Shown here in pieces: positions 32,186 to 41,757 of a DNA stretch of 64,000 bases; position 1 is the first letter of the stretch, and every line of letters starts with the position of its first letter. The stretch is from Sedimentibacter hydroxybenzoicus DSM 7310 (GTDB taxonomy: Bacteria > Bacillota > Clostridia > Tissierellales > Sedimentibacteraceae). A program made the position numbers and the translations under genes. The notes under the pieces are model-generated. The model was not told the origin of the DNA, did no database searches, and saw only the letters and a program-made list of their open reading frames with translations. The DNA lies in assembly GCF_013403245.1 (NCBI RefSeq), contig NZ_JACBNQ010000013.1, positions 1 to 64,000 on the forward strand. Reading direction: 5' to 3'.

Positions 32186-34527
32186 TGAAAAAGCTTGATC
32201 TGAGATTGTTCAGGATGATTAAAAATACCAAGGGTCAATATATTGCGGTTCTTTCAATAATTATTACCGGAATTTTTGTATTCACGGCCGTTAATAACTC
32301 TGCCGTAAATTTAAAGGATTCCATAAATGATTATTATGATGCCACCAACTTTGCTGATATTTTCATTCAAGGAAGCAATATGCCTGAAAGCTTGGAAAAT
32401 CAGCTGATCGGTTCAAATGGTATAAAAGAAGCTGAGGCAAGATTAGTGTTCGATACGAAGTTTTTAACAGGTAATGATGATGATAATGTTAATGTACGTG
32501 TAGTTTCTGTTCACCAATACGAAAATAAAATAAACAAACTGTTTATGAAGAACGGAAAAAGAATATTGACAGGCAGAGATATAATTGTTATAGAAAAATT
32601 TGCAGAAGCAAGAAGTATCAAGCTCGGGGATGAAATTAAGCTTAGAATTAACGGCAGGGAGCATAAATTTAATGTTTCCGGTATTGCTACCAGTGCCGAA
32701 TACATTTATATAATGGAAAACGAGCAATCATTACTTCCGGCACCTGAAAAATTTGGTGTTGTCTACGTTGAAGAAAGCTATCTGCAAAAAATAAATGGAA
32801 ATAAAGGCGGATTTAATGATATTGTTATAAAATTAAATACACCTGATAATACGGATAGGACAGCGAAATATTTAGAAGATAAGCTTGATAAATATAGTGC
32901 AAGGGTTATAAAAAGAGCCGACCAGCTGAGTAATAATGTAATGAATCAGGAAATATCGGGACTTGAAATGATGTCACAGTCCATACCCTTTATATTTTTA
33001 TTGTTTGCGGGCGTTATGCTTTCGGTAATGCTTTCAAGAATTGTAAAAAAGGACAGAATATCAATTGGTGTATTAAAGGCTATGGGCTTTACAAACGATG
33101 AGATTGTAATGCATTATCTGAAATATGCCGGTTCTGTGGGACTAATCGGAGGAACAGCAGGGTCAATAATTGGAACTGCATTGTCGGGAATGATGACTAA
33201 TCTTTATTTAATGTTTTTCAGCATACCCATGCTTGTTGTACAGGTGTATTACAGAAAAATTATTATATCAATTATTTTATCCTTTGTTTTTTGTGTTCTG
33301 GCAGGCTTTTGGGGAGTTAAAGATATTCTTAGAATCAATCCCGCCGAAGCTATGAAGCCCGAGTCGCCAAAGAAGGGTAAAAGAATATTCATCGAGAAAA
33401 TAAAGATTATATGGAATCATGTTTCTTTTTCATGGAAGCTTGTTCTAAGGAATATATTCAGAGAAAAAAAGAAGTTTGTATTCATTGGTGCCGCAGTGGC
33501 AATAACCTGTGGTATGATGATTATGACAATGTGGATGACAGATATAATGGATTTGATGTTTAACAGGCATTACGGAGAATTCATTAATGTCCAGTACAAT
33601 ATAAGCTTTAATGAGTTTAAAAGTGAAAATACTATGAAGGAATTTTCTAAGCTTATTAATGTTAAAGAAATGGAACAAAGGGTTGAGATGCCTTTTGAAA
33701 TAAAAAACGGCAAGGATTCAAAAATAGTAAGCGTCATTGGCTTGAATGACAGTACGAAATTTTATGCATTCAGAGATATAAACAACAATGCGCTTGAACT
33801 TCCTCAGGATGGAATATTATTATCATCTAACCTAGCAACAGAATTGAATGTGGATGTCGGAGACGAAGTGATTTTAAAAAGCTTAGTAAAGGATGATGAT
33901 CATAGCTATGTTTATGTTAAGGGTATAGTAAATCAGGCACTTGGTATAAACGGTTATACAAATATTGATTTTCTGAGGGGTAAGTTTTTAGATAAAGGAA
34001 TTATAAATGGGGTATACATAAACTCGGATGATAACGTAACAGATAAATTGAAGGATATTAAGGATATAACCGTATTGTCACAATTTGATATGAAGGACGC
34101 ATTTTCGGAATTTACGGCTATGACTGCGGCCGCTATGGGAACTATGGTTATTTTCTCGGGACTTTTGGGATTTATTATAACGTACAGTATGACCCTGATG
34201 AGTATAAATGAAAGGGCATTGGAGTTTTCGTCCCTCAGAGTTATGGGATTCACTAAAAAGGAAATCTTCAATATGCTTATCAGAGAGAATATGATAATGT
34301 CCGTAATAGGAATTATATTCGGAATACCAATAGGGCTATGGCTTGTACATTATATGGGTGTTTCTTTTACAACGGATCTTTACACCATGAAGGAGCCGGT
34401 CACCATAAGCGGTATTGCAACATCCATAGCATTAACGATAGTTTTTATAACGTTAGCTCAGTTAATGACTTATGCTAAAATTCATAGGCTTGATTTTATG
34501 CAGGCATTGAAAAATAGAGTTTCATAA
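32185..34527 (+). CDS. FtsX-family ABC permease
   Basis: A 780-residue membrane protein with an N-terminal transmembrane helix, a large extracytoplasmic MacB-PCD-like domain, a block of three helices (about 265-390; KKDRISIGVLKAMGFTNDEI coupling segment), then a second repeat of the same layout ending at NERALEFSSLRVMGFTKKEI and two further helices. The pattern of two FtsX domains is typical of Gram-positive drug, bacteriocin or lipid export permeases. Start ATG 32185 overlaps the preceding TAA, with AAAGGA 10 nt upstream; ATG 32179 is an alternative two codons earlier. Confidence 0.9.
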   Translation: MKKLDLRLFRMIKNTKGQYIAVLSIIITGIFVFTAVNNSAVNLKDSINDYYDATNFADIFIQGSNMPESLENQLIGSNGIKEAEARLVFDTKFLTGNDDDNVNVRVVSVHQYENKINKLFMKNGKRILTGRDIIVIEKFAEARSIKLGDEIKLRINGREHKFNVSGIATSAEYIYIMENEQSLLPAPEKFGVVYVEESYLQKINGNKGGFNDIVIKLNTPDNTDRTAKYLEDKLDKYSARVIKRADQLSNNVMNQEISGLEMMSQSIPFIFLLFAGVMLSVMLSRIVKKDRISIGVLKAMGFTNDEIVMHYLKYAGSVGLIGGTAGSIIGTALSGMMTNLYLMFFSIPMLVVQVYYRKIIISIILSFVFCVLAGFWGVKDILRINPAEAMKPESPKKGKRIFIEKIKIIWNHVSFSWKLVLRNIFREKKKFVFIGAAVAITCGMMIMTMWMTDIMDLMFNRHYGEFINVQYNISFNEFKSENTMKEFSKLINVKEMEQRVEMPFEIKNGKDSKIVSVIGLNDSTKFYAFRDINNNALELPQDGILLSSNLATELNVDVGDEVILKSLVKDDDHSYVYVKGIVNQALGINGYTNIDFLRGKFLDKGIINGVYINSDDNVTDKLKDIKDITVLSQFDMKDAFSEFTAMTAAAMGTMVIFSGLLGFIITYSMTLMSINERALEFSSLRVMGFTKKEIFNMLIRENMIMSVIGIIFGIPIGLWLVHYMGVSFTTDLYTMKEPVTISGIATSIALTIVFITLAQLMTYAKIHRLDFMQALKNRVS

Positions 34528-34547
34528 TTTCTGATTTGGAGGGTAAA

Positions 34548-35741
34548 ATGAAAATAAAATACAAGAAAAAATACGTAGTATTATCTCTGTTATTGGTTTT
34601 GTCCGTAGCTGTTGTCTACTCGCTGTTTGCAGGAGGTCAGGAAGTAGGTGCGGACAAAACAACAACTGTTAAATCAGGTGTTATTCAAAGTACCTTAGAG
34701 GAAACGGGAACGGTTTATTCTAAAAGAGTCAATACCTTTTATTCGGATTTTAGCCAAAAGGTAAAGGTTTTAAACGTATCTGTCGGAGATAAGGTTGAAA
34801 AAGGGGATATTATATTAACATATGATAATAATTACGATCTGGAAATAGAAAGGGCCAATAAACAAATAGAGGCAGTAACAGCCACATATAATGAAACGAT
34901 TAAGGGTGCTGATTTCAAAGAGATTTCTAATATGAAGTTAAACATCAGCACAATTGAAGGCAGTTTAAATCTTGCAAGAAATAATTTTGAAAAAATAAAG
35001 GACTTATACGAAAATAATGCTGTCAGTCAGGTTGAATATGATGAGGCAAAGAACAATGTTACAACTCTGGAAAATCAGCTGCAGGAAGCTAATAATAATT
35101 ATGATTTGCTGCTAAGAGGTGTTTCATCCAATGTGAAGAAGCAATATGAATCACAAATTGAAGAAATAATGGTACAGATAAAAATTCTTGAAAAGAATAT
35201 TGAGCAATCATCAATTAAGGCAGAATTTGACGGAATTATTACTGAATTAAACGTCCATCAGGGAGGCATGACTCAGCCGGGAGTAATTGTTGTTGAAATT
35301 CAGGATGAGAAAAATCTGGGTGTCTATGTGGAAGTGTTGGCTGAAGATGCGATTAAAACATCAAAGGATATGCCGTTTATAATAGATTTGAATGGTGATG
35401 TGAAAGAGCTCACGATAAACAGAGTATATCCAAAGGCAACATCATCGGTTTCAGAGCTTGGTGTTGAACAAAAAAGAGTAAGAATTGAGGCTGATTTAGA
35501 GGCCGATAACAAAATGAAAATCGGTACAGAGGTTGATGTGGTAATCGTGCTTGAAGAAAAAGACAATGTTCTGATAGTAGACAGAGACGCTGTCTATGAA
35601 AAATCATATAAAGAATATGTTACAGTCATAGCCGGAGACAAGCAAATAGAAACTGAAGTCACAACAGGTTTAAAGAATGATGACTTTATAGAAATAATTT
35701 CCGGTTTAAAAGAAAATGATGTTGTATTATTGAACTATTAA
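34548..35741 (+). CDS. HlyD/RND-type membrane-fusion (adaptor) protein
   Basis: A 397-residue secreted or membrane-anchored adaptor. An N-terminal signal anchor (KKKYVVLSLLLVLSVAVVYSL) is followed by a lipoyl-like half (VLNVSVGDKVEKGDIILTYDN), a coiled-coil hairpin (about 90-220, rich in Glu/Gln/Asn), the second lipoyl half (IKAEFDGIITELNVHQGG) and a beta-barrel/MP domain. Together with the ABC pair it forms a MacAB-like export system in a Gram-positive setting. Start ATG 34548 follows TTGGAGGG. Confidence 0.88.
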   Translation: MKIKYKKKYVVLSLLLVLSVAVVYSLFAGGQEVGADKTTTVKSGVIQSTLEETGTVYSKRVNTFYSDFSQKVKVLNVSVGDKVEKGDIILTYDNNYDLEIERANKQIEAVTATYNETIKGADFKEISNMKLNISTIEGSLNLARNNFEKIKDLYENNAVSQVEYDEAKNNVTTLENQLQEANNNYDLLLRGVSSNVKKQYESQIEEIMVQIKILEKNIEQSSIKAEFDGIITELNVHQGGMTQPGVIVVEIQDEKNLGVYVEVLAEDAIKTSKDMPFIIDLNGDVKELTINRVYPKATSSVSELGVEQKRVRIEADLEADNKMKIGTEVDVVIVLEEKDNVLIVDRDAVYEKSYKEYVTVIAGDKQIETEVTTGLKNDDFIEIISGLKENDVVLLNY

Positions 35742-35790
35742 ATGTATAATACTGAAGGTTAATGTTGATACTTTAACGAAGGAGAATAAA

Positions 35791-37209
35791 ATGAAATACG
35801 ATTTAATAATAGTCGGAGCAGGACCATCCGGTATATTTACGGCATTTGAGCTGAACAGAATGTGCCCGGACAAAAAAATATTATTAATAGAACAGGGTAA
35901 ATCTATAAGAAAACGCCATTGTCCAAAGGATAAAACCAAGGAATGTATAAATTGTCAGCCATATTGCAGTATAACTACAGGTTTCTCGGGAGCAGGAGCG
36001 TTTTCTGACGGAAAGCTGTCACTCAGTCCCGAAGTGGGAGGAGATTTGCCTGAATTAATAGGCTATGAATATGTTCAGGAATTAATAAATTACACAGATG
36101 AAATATATCTTGATTTTGGTGCCGATACAAAAGTGGAAGGCGTTGAAAGCAAGGAAGAAATAAAGGAAGTAAGACGAAAAGCCATTGAAGCGGGACTTAA
36201 GCTGGTAGATTGTCCTATCAGGCACTTAGGAACTGAAAAAGCACAGGATATATACGGTAAAATAGAGCAGCATTTAGTTGACAACGGGATTGAAATAAGG
36301 TTCAGCACTCAAGCTGTTGATGTAATAATTGAAGACGGTGCTTTAAAGGGAGTTATATTGACAGATGCGGTAAGAAAGGCAAAAATGGAAGAGGTTTATG
36401 GCGATACCGTTGTTATTTCTGCAGGCAGAAAAGGTGCCGATTGGTTGAAGTCGTTGTGTGTTAAACATAATATAGCTCACAGAGCCGGAACTGTCGATAT
36501 AGGCGTAAGGGTTGAAGTAAGAAATGAAGTAATGGAAAAGGTTAATAATATTCTTTATGAGTCAAAGCTCATCGGATATCCTCGACCATTCAGAGATAAA
36601 GTAAGAACTTTTTGCCAAAATCCGGGTGGCTTTGTAAGTCAGGAAAATTACGATAATAATCTTGCAGTTGTCAATGGCCATTCATATAAGGACAGAAAAT
36701 CAAACAATACTAATTTAGCTATATTAAGTTCGCATAATTTCAAGCATCCGTTCAACGAGCCTATCAAGTATGGCGCTAAGGTTGCTGAATTGTTAAATAT
36801 GCTTGGAGACGGCAGCATTATTGTTCAAAGATACGGAGATATATTAGACGGAAAAAGAACATGGCAAAATGAATTGTCAAGATCAAACGTAATTCCCACA
36901 CTGCCTGATGCGGTTGCAGGAGATTTAACATCTGCAATGCCGTACAGAACAATGACTAATATATTGAATTTTATAGAAGCATTGAATACGGTAGTGCCTG
37001 GATTTGCGGGAACCGAAACTCTTCTTTACGGACCGGAGGTAAAATTCTACAGCAATAAGGTTGAAATATCTGAAGATTTTGAAACAAGCATCAAAAATTT
37101 ATATTGCTTAGGCGATTCGAGCGGTTGGACCAGGGGGTTAATGATGGCATCCCTCATGGGAGTAAGAATGGGTCAGATATTAGGAAAGGGGACACACCTT
37201 AACGGATAG
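35791..37209 (+). CDS. FAD-dependent dehydrogenase (COG2509)
   Basis: A 472-residue flavoprotein. The N-terminal dinucleotide-binding motif is VGAGPSGIFTAFEL (8-21), followed by a cysteine-rich stretch (CPKDKTKECINCQPYCS) and SGAGAFSDGKLSLSPEVGG, and a C-terminal GDSSGWTRGLMMASLMGVRMG FAD-binding block. This is a conserved but functionally unassigned bacterial family related to aminoacetone/geranylgeranyl-type oxidoreductases. The last six codons (GTHLNG) and stop lie in the GGGGAC palindromic repeat that begins at 37188, so the C-terminus is repeat-derived. Confidence 0.82.
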   Translation: MKYDLIIVGAGPSGIFTAFELNRMCPDKKILLIEQGKSIRKRHCPKDKTKECINCQPYCSITTGFSGAGAFSDGKLSLSPEVGGDLPELIGYEYVQELINYTDEIYLDFGADTKVEGVESKEEIKEVRRKAIEAGLKLVDCPIRHLGTEKAQDIYGKIEQHLVDNGIEIRFSTQAVDVIIEDGALKGVILTDAVRKAKMEEVYGDTVVISAGRKGADWLKSLCVKHNIAHRAGTVDIGVRVEVRNEVMEKVNNILYESKLIGYPRPFRDKVRTFCQNPGGFVSQENYDNNLAVVNGHSYKDRKSNNTNLAILSSHNFKHPFNEPIKYGAKVAELLNMLGDGSIIVQRYGDILDGKRTWQNELSRSNVIPTLPDAVAGDLTSAMPYRTMTNILNFIEALNTVVPGFAGTETLLYGPEVKFYSNKVEISEDFETSIKNLYCLGDSSGWTRGLMMASLMGVRMGQILGKGTHLNG

Positions 37210-37316
37210 AAAGTCGTTGGGGCGGACGTCAAGTAATGTCCCCCAATTATAAATAAGTAGGAATATGGGACATATCTTAGCGGATGGGAAGGTCGTTAGA
37301 GGTATGTCCCTAATTT
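37188..37316. repeat. Two tandem GGGAC-type palindromic repeats
   Basis: Copy 1 (37188-37244) runs from GGGGACACACCTTAACGGAT to TGTCCCC; copy 2 (37267-37311) from GGGACATATCTTAGCGGAT to ATGTCCC. Both contain a GTCGTT in the middle and fold into hairpins. They probably terminate transcription and look like one small repeat duplicated and diverged. Confidence 0.65.
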
Positions 37317-37407
37317 TAGGAATAAAAAATAAAAATCCAAATATATTATACTATTACATGTCTGAAGAACTGATTAAACTACATCAGATTATTAAGGGGG
37401 AAGAACA

Positions 37408-40104
37408 TTGGAATGGTATAATATCGGTAAAAGTGAATTAGTAAAGGAACTAAAGACGGATTTAAATCGCGGATTGAGCCGTAGAGAAGCGGAGAAAAGA
37501 TTAGAGGATTACGGTAAAAATGAATTAGAGGCTACAGGAAAGAAAAGCTTTTTGACTAAATTAATTGCTCAGTTTACAGATTTCTTAATTATTATTTTAA
37601 TGGTTGCTGCAGGTATTTCAGGCTTTGTAGGTGAAAAGGACGATGCAATTGTTATTTTAGCCATTGTAGTCATTAATGCTGTTCTTGGAATATATCAGGA
37701 AGGCAAGGCAGAAAAGTCCGTTGAAGCACTTCAAAAATTAAGTGCTCCAAATGCTAAGGTAATCAGAGACGGAAATCAGATAGTTGTTCCTGCGGCAGAT
37801 ATTGTGCCCGGAGATTTGATAGCTTTAGATGCAGGGGATATTATCCCCGCTGATATAAGATTAATTGAAAGCTCTAATTTAAAGGTTGAAGAAGCTTCTT
37901 TAACAGGTGAATCCGTTCCGGTTGAAAAGGACGCCAATACCAAAATTGCAGGTCGTGTCGGAATCGGGGACAGGCATAACATGGCCTTTTCCAGCACAAT
38001 TGTAACTTATGGCAGAGGTAAGGGTATAGCTATAGGAACCGGACATAATACCGAAATCGGTAATATAGCTATTAAGATTCAATCCTATGACGACGAAGAA
38101 ACACCGTTGCAGTCTAAGCTGAATCAGCTTGGCAAGGTTCTGGGAACCTTGACCATCGGAATCTGCATAATGGTCTTTGTTTTGGGACTTTTTCAAGGAA
38201 GACCAATACTTAAAATGCTTTTAACATCCATAAGCCTGGCAGTGGCTGCAATACCCGAAGGACTTCCGGCAATTGTTACAATTGTTTTATCAATAGGAAT
38301 GAACAGAATGGCAGGAAAGAATGCCATAGTAAAAAAGCTTTTGGCAGTTGAAACTCTGGGGGCAACCTCGGTAATTTGTTCCGATAAAACAGGTACGCTG
38401 ACCCAAAATGAAATGACGGTTGTAAAAGCATACGTTGACGACAAAATATTGGATGTGGAAGGTATCGGCTATGATCCGACAGGAAATATTAAGCTATTGG
38501 GCAAAAATGTAGATATATCGTCACTTCCGAATCTGAAAAATCTTGTATGCATCGGTGCTCTTGCCAATGATGCATTGCTTGATAATTCCTCAGGTATGTA
38601 TAAAATAATGGGAGATCCCACCGAGGGTGCGATCATTACTTTTGCGGGAAAATTAGGACAAACTACATATGGGCTTAATAAATCATATCCTAGAATCGCA
38701 GAACTTCCGTTTGATTCAACAAGGAAGATGATGACTACGTTTCATTCCGATTATATTAACGGAAAGATTGTATCCTTTACCAAAGGAGCTCCCGATATCG
38801 TAATAAGCAAGTGCAGTAAAATTGCCATAAACGGAATGATAGTAGATTTCACCAAGGAATTAAAAGACAGAGTTCTTAAGGTTAACAAAGATTTTGCCCG
38901 TTCAGCATTGAGAGTTTTATCTGCAAGCTATAAAGTATGGAACGAGGTTCCAAAGTCCATTAAGTTTGATGATGTGGAAAATGATATGATTTTTGTCGGG
39001 CTTGTTGGCATGATTGACCCGGCAAGATCTGAAGTTAAGGAATCAATAAAATTATGTAAGCAAGCCGGAATTGAAACAATAATGATTACCGGTGATTATA
39101 AAGATACTGCCTATGCTATCGCCAAAGATTTAGGGATGGTTGAACATGAAAATCAGGCAATGATGGGTGAAGAACTTGATAAGCTGTCGGATAAAGAGCT
39201 TAGAGAGGCAGTAAAAAATACAAAGGTCTATGCAAGAGTTTCCCCGGAACACAAGGTAAAAATCGTTACGGCATTGAAAGACAACGGCTATATAACTTCC
39301 ATGACAGGTGACGGGGTAAATGATGCCTTGGCTCTAAAAAAAGCTGATATAGGGGTAGCAATGGGTATAACCGGTACTGATGTGGCTAAAAATACGGCCG
39401 AAGTAATACTTACTGATGATAATTTTGCAACCATTGTCAATGCTGTAGAAGAAGGCAGAATAATATTCAGCAATATTAAGAAGTTCGTATTTTTCCTTTT
39501 AAGCTGCAATATAGGTGAAATACTGCTTGTGTTCATAAGTATACTGCTGGGATGGGAAGTACCTCTTTTGCCGATCCAGCTTCTTTGGCTTAATCTTGTA
39601 ACAGACAGCTTTCCCGCTATGGCATTGGGAGTTGAAAATGCTGAACCGGGAATAATGCGTTTACCTCCGAGAGATACGAAGGAGCCGATTTTGGATAAAA
39701 GCATGCTTGGCGGGATTATGTTCCAGGCTGTAGCTATAAGCGCGGCTTCACTATTTTCGTATTTGTGGGCAATGCGTATGTATGGCGTAGGAGAAGGTCT
39801 CATTCACGCTCGCAGTGTCGTATTTGCCACATTGATAACGGCTGAATTATTAAGAGCATTCTCATCTAGGTCACAAACATACACATTGTTTAAAATCGGT
39901 TTTTTCTCCAATGTGAGGATGATTCAGGCGGTGCTGGTATCATTTTTACTGACTGTGGCTGTGTTGTACGTACCGGTGCTTAACAATATATTTGACGTAA
40001 TTCCTTTAACATCACATGATTGGTTAATAGTAACGACTTTTTCATTCATACCGATGATTACAGGCGAGCTGTACAAGGATTTATTCAAAAACAAGGTAAA
40101 ATAA
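37408..40104 (+). CDS. P-type cation-transporting ATPase (calcium/SERCA-like, P2A)
   Basis: An 898-residue membrane pump. N-terminal cation-ATPase domain, actuator TGES (166-169), M4 motif AAIPEGLPAI (280-289) with the calcium-ligand Glu, phosphorylation site CSDKTGTLT with D326, hinge TGDGVNDALALKKADIGVAMG, and M6 LWLNLVTDSFPAMALG with Asn and Asp ligands. About ten membrane helices. The P2A ligands suggest Ca2+ export, though Mn2+ cannot be excluded. TTG start behind AAGGGGGAAG. A perfect terminator palindrome follows. Confidence 0.92.
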   Translation: MEWYNIGKSELVKELKTDLNRGLSRREAEKRLEDYGKNELEATGKKSFLTKLIAQFTDFLIIILMVAAGISGFVGEKDDAIVILAIVVINAVLGIYQEGKAEKSVEALQKLSAPNAKVIRDGNQIVVPAADIVPGDLIALDAGDIIPADIRLIESSNLKVEEASLTGESVPVEKDANTKIAGRVGIGDRHNMAFSSTIVTYGRGKGIAIGTGHNTEIGNIAIKIQSYDDEETPLQSKLNQLGKVLGTLTIGICIMVFVLGLFQGRPILKMLLTSISLAVAAIPEGLPAIVTIVLSIGMNRMAGKNAIVKKLLAVETLGATSVICSDKTGTLTQNEMTVVKAYVDDKILDVEGIGYDPTGNIKLLGKNVDISSLPNLKNLVCIGALANDALLDNSSGMYKIMGDPTEGAIITFAGKLGQTTYGLNKSYPRIAELPFDSTRKMMTTFHSDYINGKIVSFTKGAPDIVISKCSKIAINGMIVDFTKELKDRVLKVNKDFARSALRVLSASYKVWNEVPKSIKFDDVENDMIFVGLVGMIDPARSEVKESIKLCKQAGIETIMITGDYKDTAYAIAKDLGMVEHENQAMMGEELDKLSDKELREAVKNTKVYARVSPEHKVKIVTALKDNGYITSMTGDGVNDALALKKADIGVAMGITGTDVAKNTAEVILTDDNFATIVNAVEEGRIIFSNIKKFVFFLLSCNIGEILLVFISILLGWEVPLLPIQLLWLNLVTDSFPAMALGVENAEPGIMRLPPRDTKEPILDKSMLGGIMFQAVAISAASLFSYLWAMRMYGVGEGLIHARSVVFATLITAELLRAFSSRSQTYTLFKIGFFSNVRMIQAVLVSFLLTVAVLYVPVLNNIFDVIPLTSHDWLIVTTFSFIPMITGELYKDLFKNKVK

Positions 40105-40114
40105 ACACATATGA

Positions 40115-40156
40115 GGGACGGTCCTTTTTGGGTTACAATCCAAAAAGGACCGTCCC
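40115..40156. terminator. Bidirectional palindrome with 17-bp perfect stem
   Basis: GGGACGGTCCTTTTTGG (40115-40131) pairs perfectly with 40140-40156 around 8 nt. It sits between the convergent ATPase and MocR genes. The MocR stop (40133-40135) is in the loop, so its last codons are made of this repeat. Related GGGAC palindromes occur at 37188-37316 and 55505-55527. Confidence 0.8.
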
Positions 40157-41506
40157 CAATGTGTTGGTGAAAGTGTTGATTTCATTCATGTTAATTCCGC
40201 TGTAGTTCAATGAGAACAACAGCTTGTTGTTGCTTAAGTTTATAATGTTTAACAAAATATCGTCGGCCTTTGCATCTTCCTTTATTTTTTCAATGCTTTT
40301 GGAGGTGGTTGCCTGACACACTATATGAAGACCTGAATCAGAATTAATAATTTCTATTTTATCTTTATAATTACTTTTTAAGCTGCCTGCCAAATTTAAA
40401 TTTTTCTTTCTGTAAATTCTTTTTACTTTTCTCAGATGCTTTTGCATATATCCGTCCTTCATAAAATGAGCAAGTACAATTTGGTCTATTTTTGAAGTAG
40501 ATTGAGTATGACGGTTTTTGATATCATTATATTTCGGCAAAAGCTTTTTTGGTATAACCATGAAGCTGATTCTTAGGGAAGGCAAAAGCATTTTAGAAAA
40601 TGACCCTAAATAAATTACGCAATCATTTTTATCCATCCCCTGAAGACATGGTATGGGCATACCTCCGTATCGTATCATGGCATCATAATCATCCTCAATT
40701 ATGAGTCCGTCATTTTTATATGCCCATTCCAACAGCTCCATACGCTTATTTACGGGCATAACAGTTCCCAAGGGGTATTGATGAGAAGGACTTATATAAA
40801 TCAATTTGGATTCGCTTTTTCTTAACATTGAAATATCAAAGCCGCTGTCGTTAATTTCAATGTGATTAATATTGAAATTATAATCTTCAAAAATATATTC
40901 CGCCTTGTTAAATCCCGGCTTTTCAAATGCAATTGTATTGTGTCTTTCTTTGATTACTCCTATTAATATGCCCAGCAAATATTGAACACCCGCGCCCACA
41001 ATAACCTGTTCCGGGTTCGTATGTCCTCCCCGCATTGTATTTACAAAATCGGATATTTCTTCTCTCAAAAATTGCTCACCCTGTATTGAGCAGCTGTTAT
41101 AAATTTTAGTTTCCTTGTCTGAAATTACTTTATTGTACAGCCTCTTCCACGTAGATATATCAAAGCTTTCCTTGTCTACACCATCATTTATATAATCATT
41201 ATCAAGCTGATGATTCATTACATTCTTATGAGTTTCCCTGATGATTTCAAAATTATATTCACTTAAGTCACATACAAAATACCCTCTCTTAGGGGAGTTT
41301 TCGATATAACCCTCTGCCACAAGCTGGCTGTATGCATTTTCAACGGTTGTCTTGCTTAAATTCAAGGTCGCTGAAGCCTCTCTGATAGAAGGAAGCTTAA
41401 CATCAGGCTTTAAAACTCCCGATGTTATTTCTGATTTTATAAATTCATAGAGCTGCATGTATATGGGAATGCTGCTTTCTCTGTTAAATATAGGCGATAT
41501 AATCAT
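40133..41506 (-). CDS. MocR/PdxR-type GntR regulator with aminotransferase domain
   Basis: A 457-residue regulator. The N-terminal GntR winged helix (about 10-75; PIYMQLYEFIKSEI, KLPSIREASATLNLSKTTVENAYSQL) is joined to a fold type I aminotransferase domain (about 110-455). The PLP lysine is in YLGSFSKMLLPSLRISFM, and SPSHQYPLGTVMP and IIEDDYDAMIRYGG are family blocks. Such proteins sense PLP or an amino compound. The last codons (GTVLFGL) are encoded by a terminator-like palindrome. RBS AAGGAGTAT. Divergent from the laccase-domain gene. Confidence 0.9.
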   Translation of the reverse strand: MIISPIFNRESSIPIYMQLYEFIKSEITSGVLKPDVKLPSIREASATLNLSKTTVENAYSQLVAEGYIENSPKRGYFVCDLSEYNFEIIRETHKNVMNHQLDNDYINDGVDKESFDISTWKRLYNKVISDKETKIYNSCSIQGEQFLREEISDFVNTMRGGHTNPEQVIVGAGVQYLLGILIGVIKERHNTIAFEKPGFNKAEYIFEDYNFNINHIEINDSGFDISMLRKSESKLIYISPSHQYPLGTVMPVNKRMELLEWAYKNDGLIIEDDYDAMIRYGGMPIPCLQGMDKNDCVIYLGSFSKMLLPSLRISFMVIPKKLLPKYNDIKNRHTQSTSKIDQIVLAHFMKDGYMQKHLRKVKRIYRKKNLNLAGSLKSNYKDKIEIINSDSGLHIVCQATTSKSIEKIKEDAKADDILLNIINLSNNKLLFSLNYSGINMNEINTFTNTLGTVLFGL

Positions 41507-41560
41507 AAATACTCCTTAAACTGACTTGTTCAAATTTTATAAAATTAACACAAATTGAGG

Positions 41561-41596
41561 TTACACATATTTTATCATATTTTTACACATATACAA
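41561..41596 (-). promoter_or_regulatory. Promoter of mocR with overlapping direct repeats
   Basis: On the minus strand TTGTAT (41596-41591), 16 nt and TAAAAT (41574-41569). Two direct repeats TTACACATAT at 41561-41570 and 41583-41592 (22 bp apart) overlap the core, as expected for MocR sites that bind direct repeats, suggesting autoregulation. Between 41597 and 41757 I see no other clear element except short ATCAAT repeats. Confidence 0.5.
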
Positions 41597-41757
41597 TAAA
41601 AAAATCATATGATATACTTATTAATATACTTCTTTGACGTTCGGAGTGACATAAACCGATGGTTTTAAGAAATTACTGTGGATAGTAATAATCAATAGCT
41701 AATCAATTGTTTAACAACTGCATATCAATTGATTATCAATCGTGAAAAGGAGCTGCT

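Noticed and set aside
39288-39803. Minus-strand frame of 171 codons inside the P-type ATPase gene
   Set aside because: Overlaps the conserved hinge and M6 region; no independent support.
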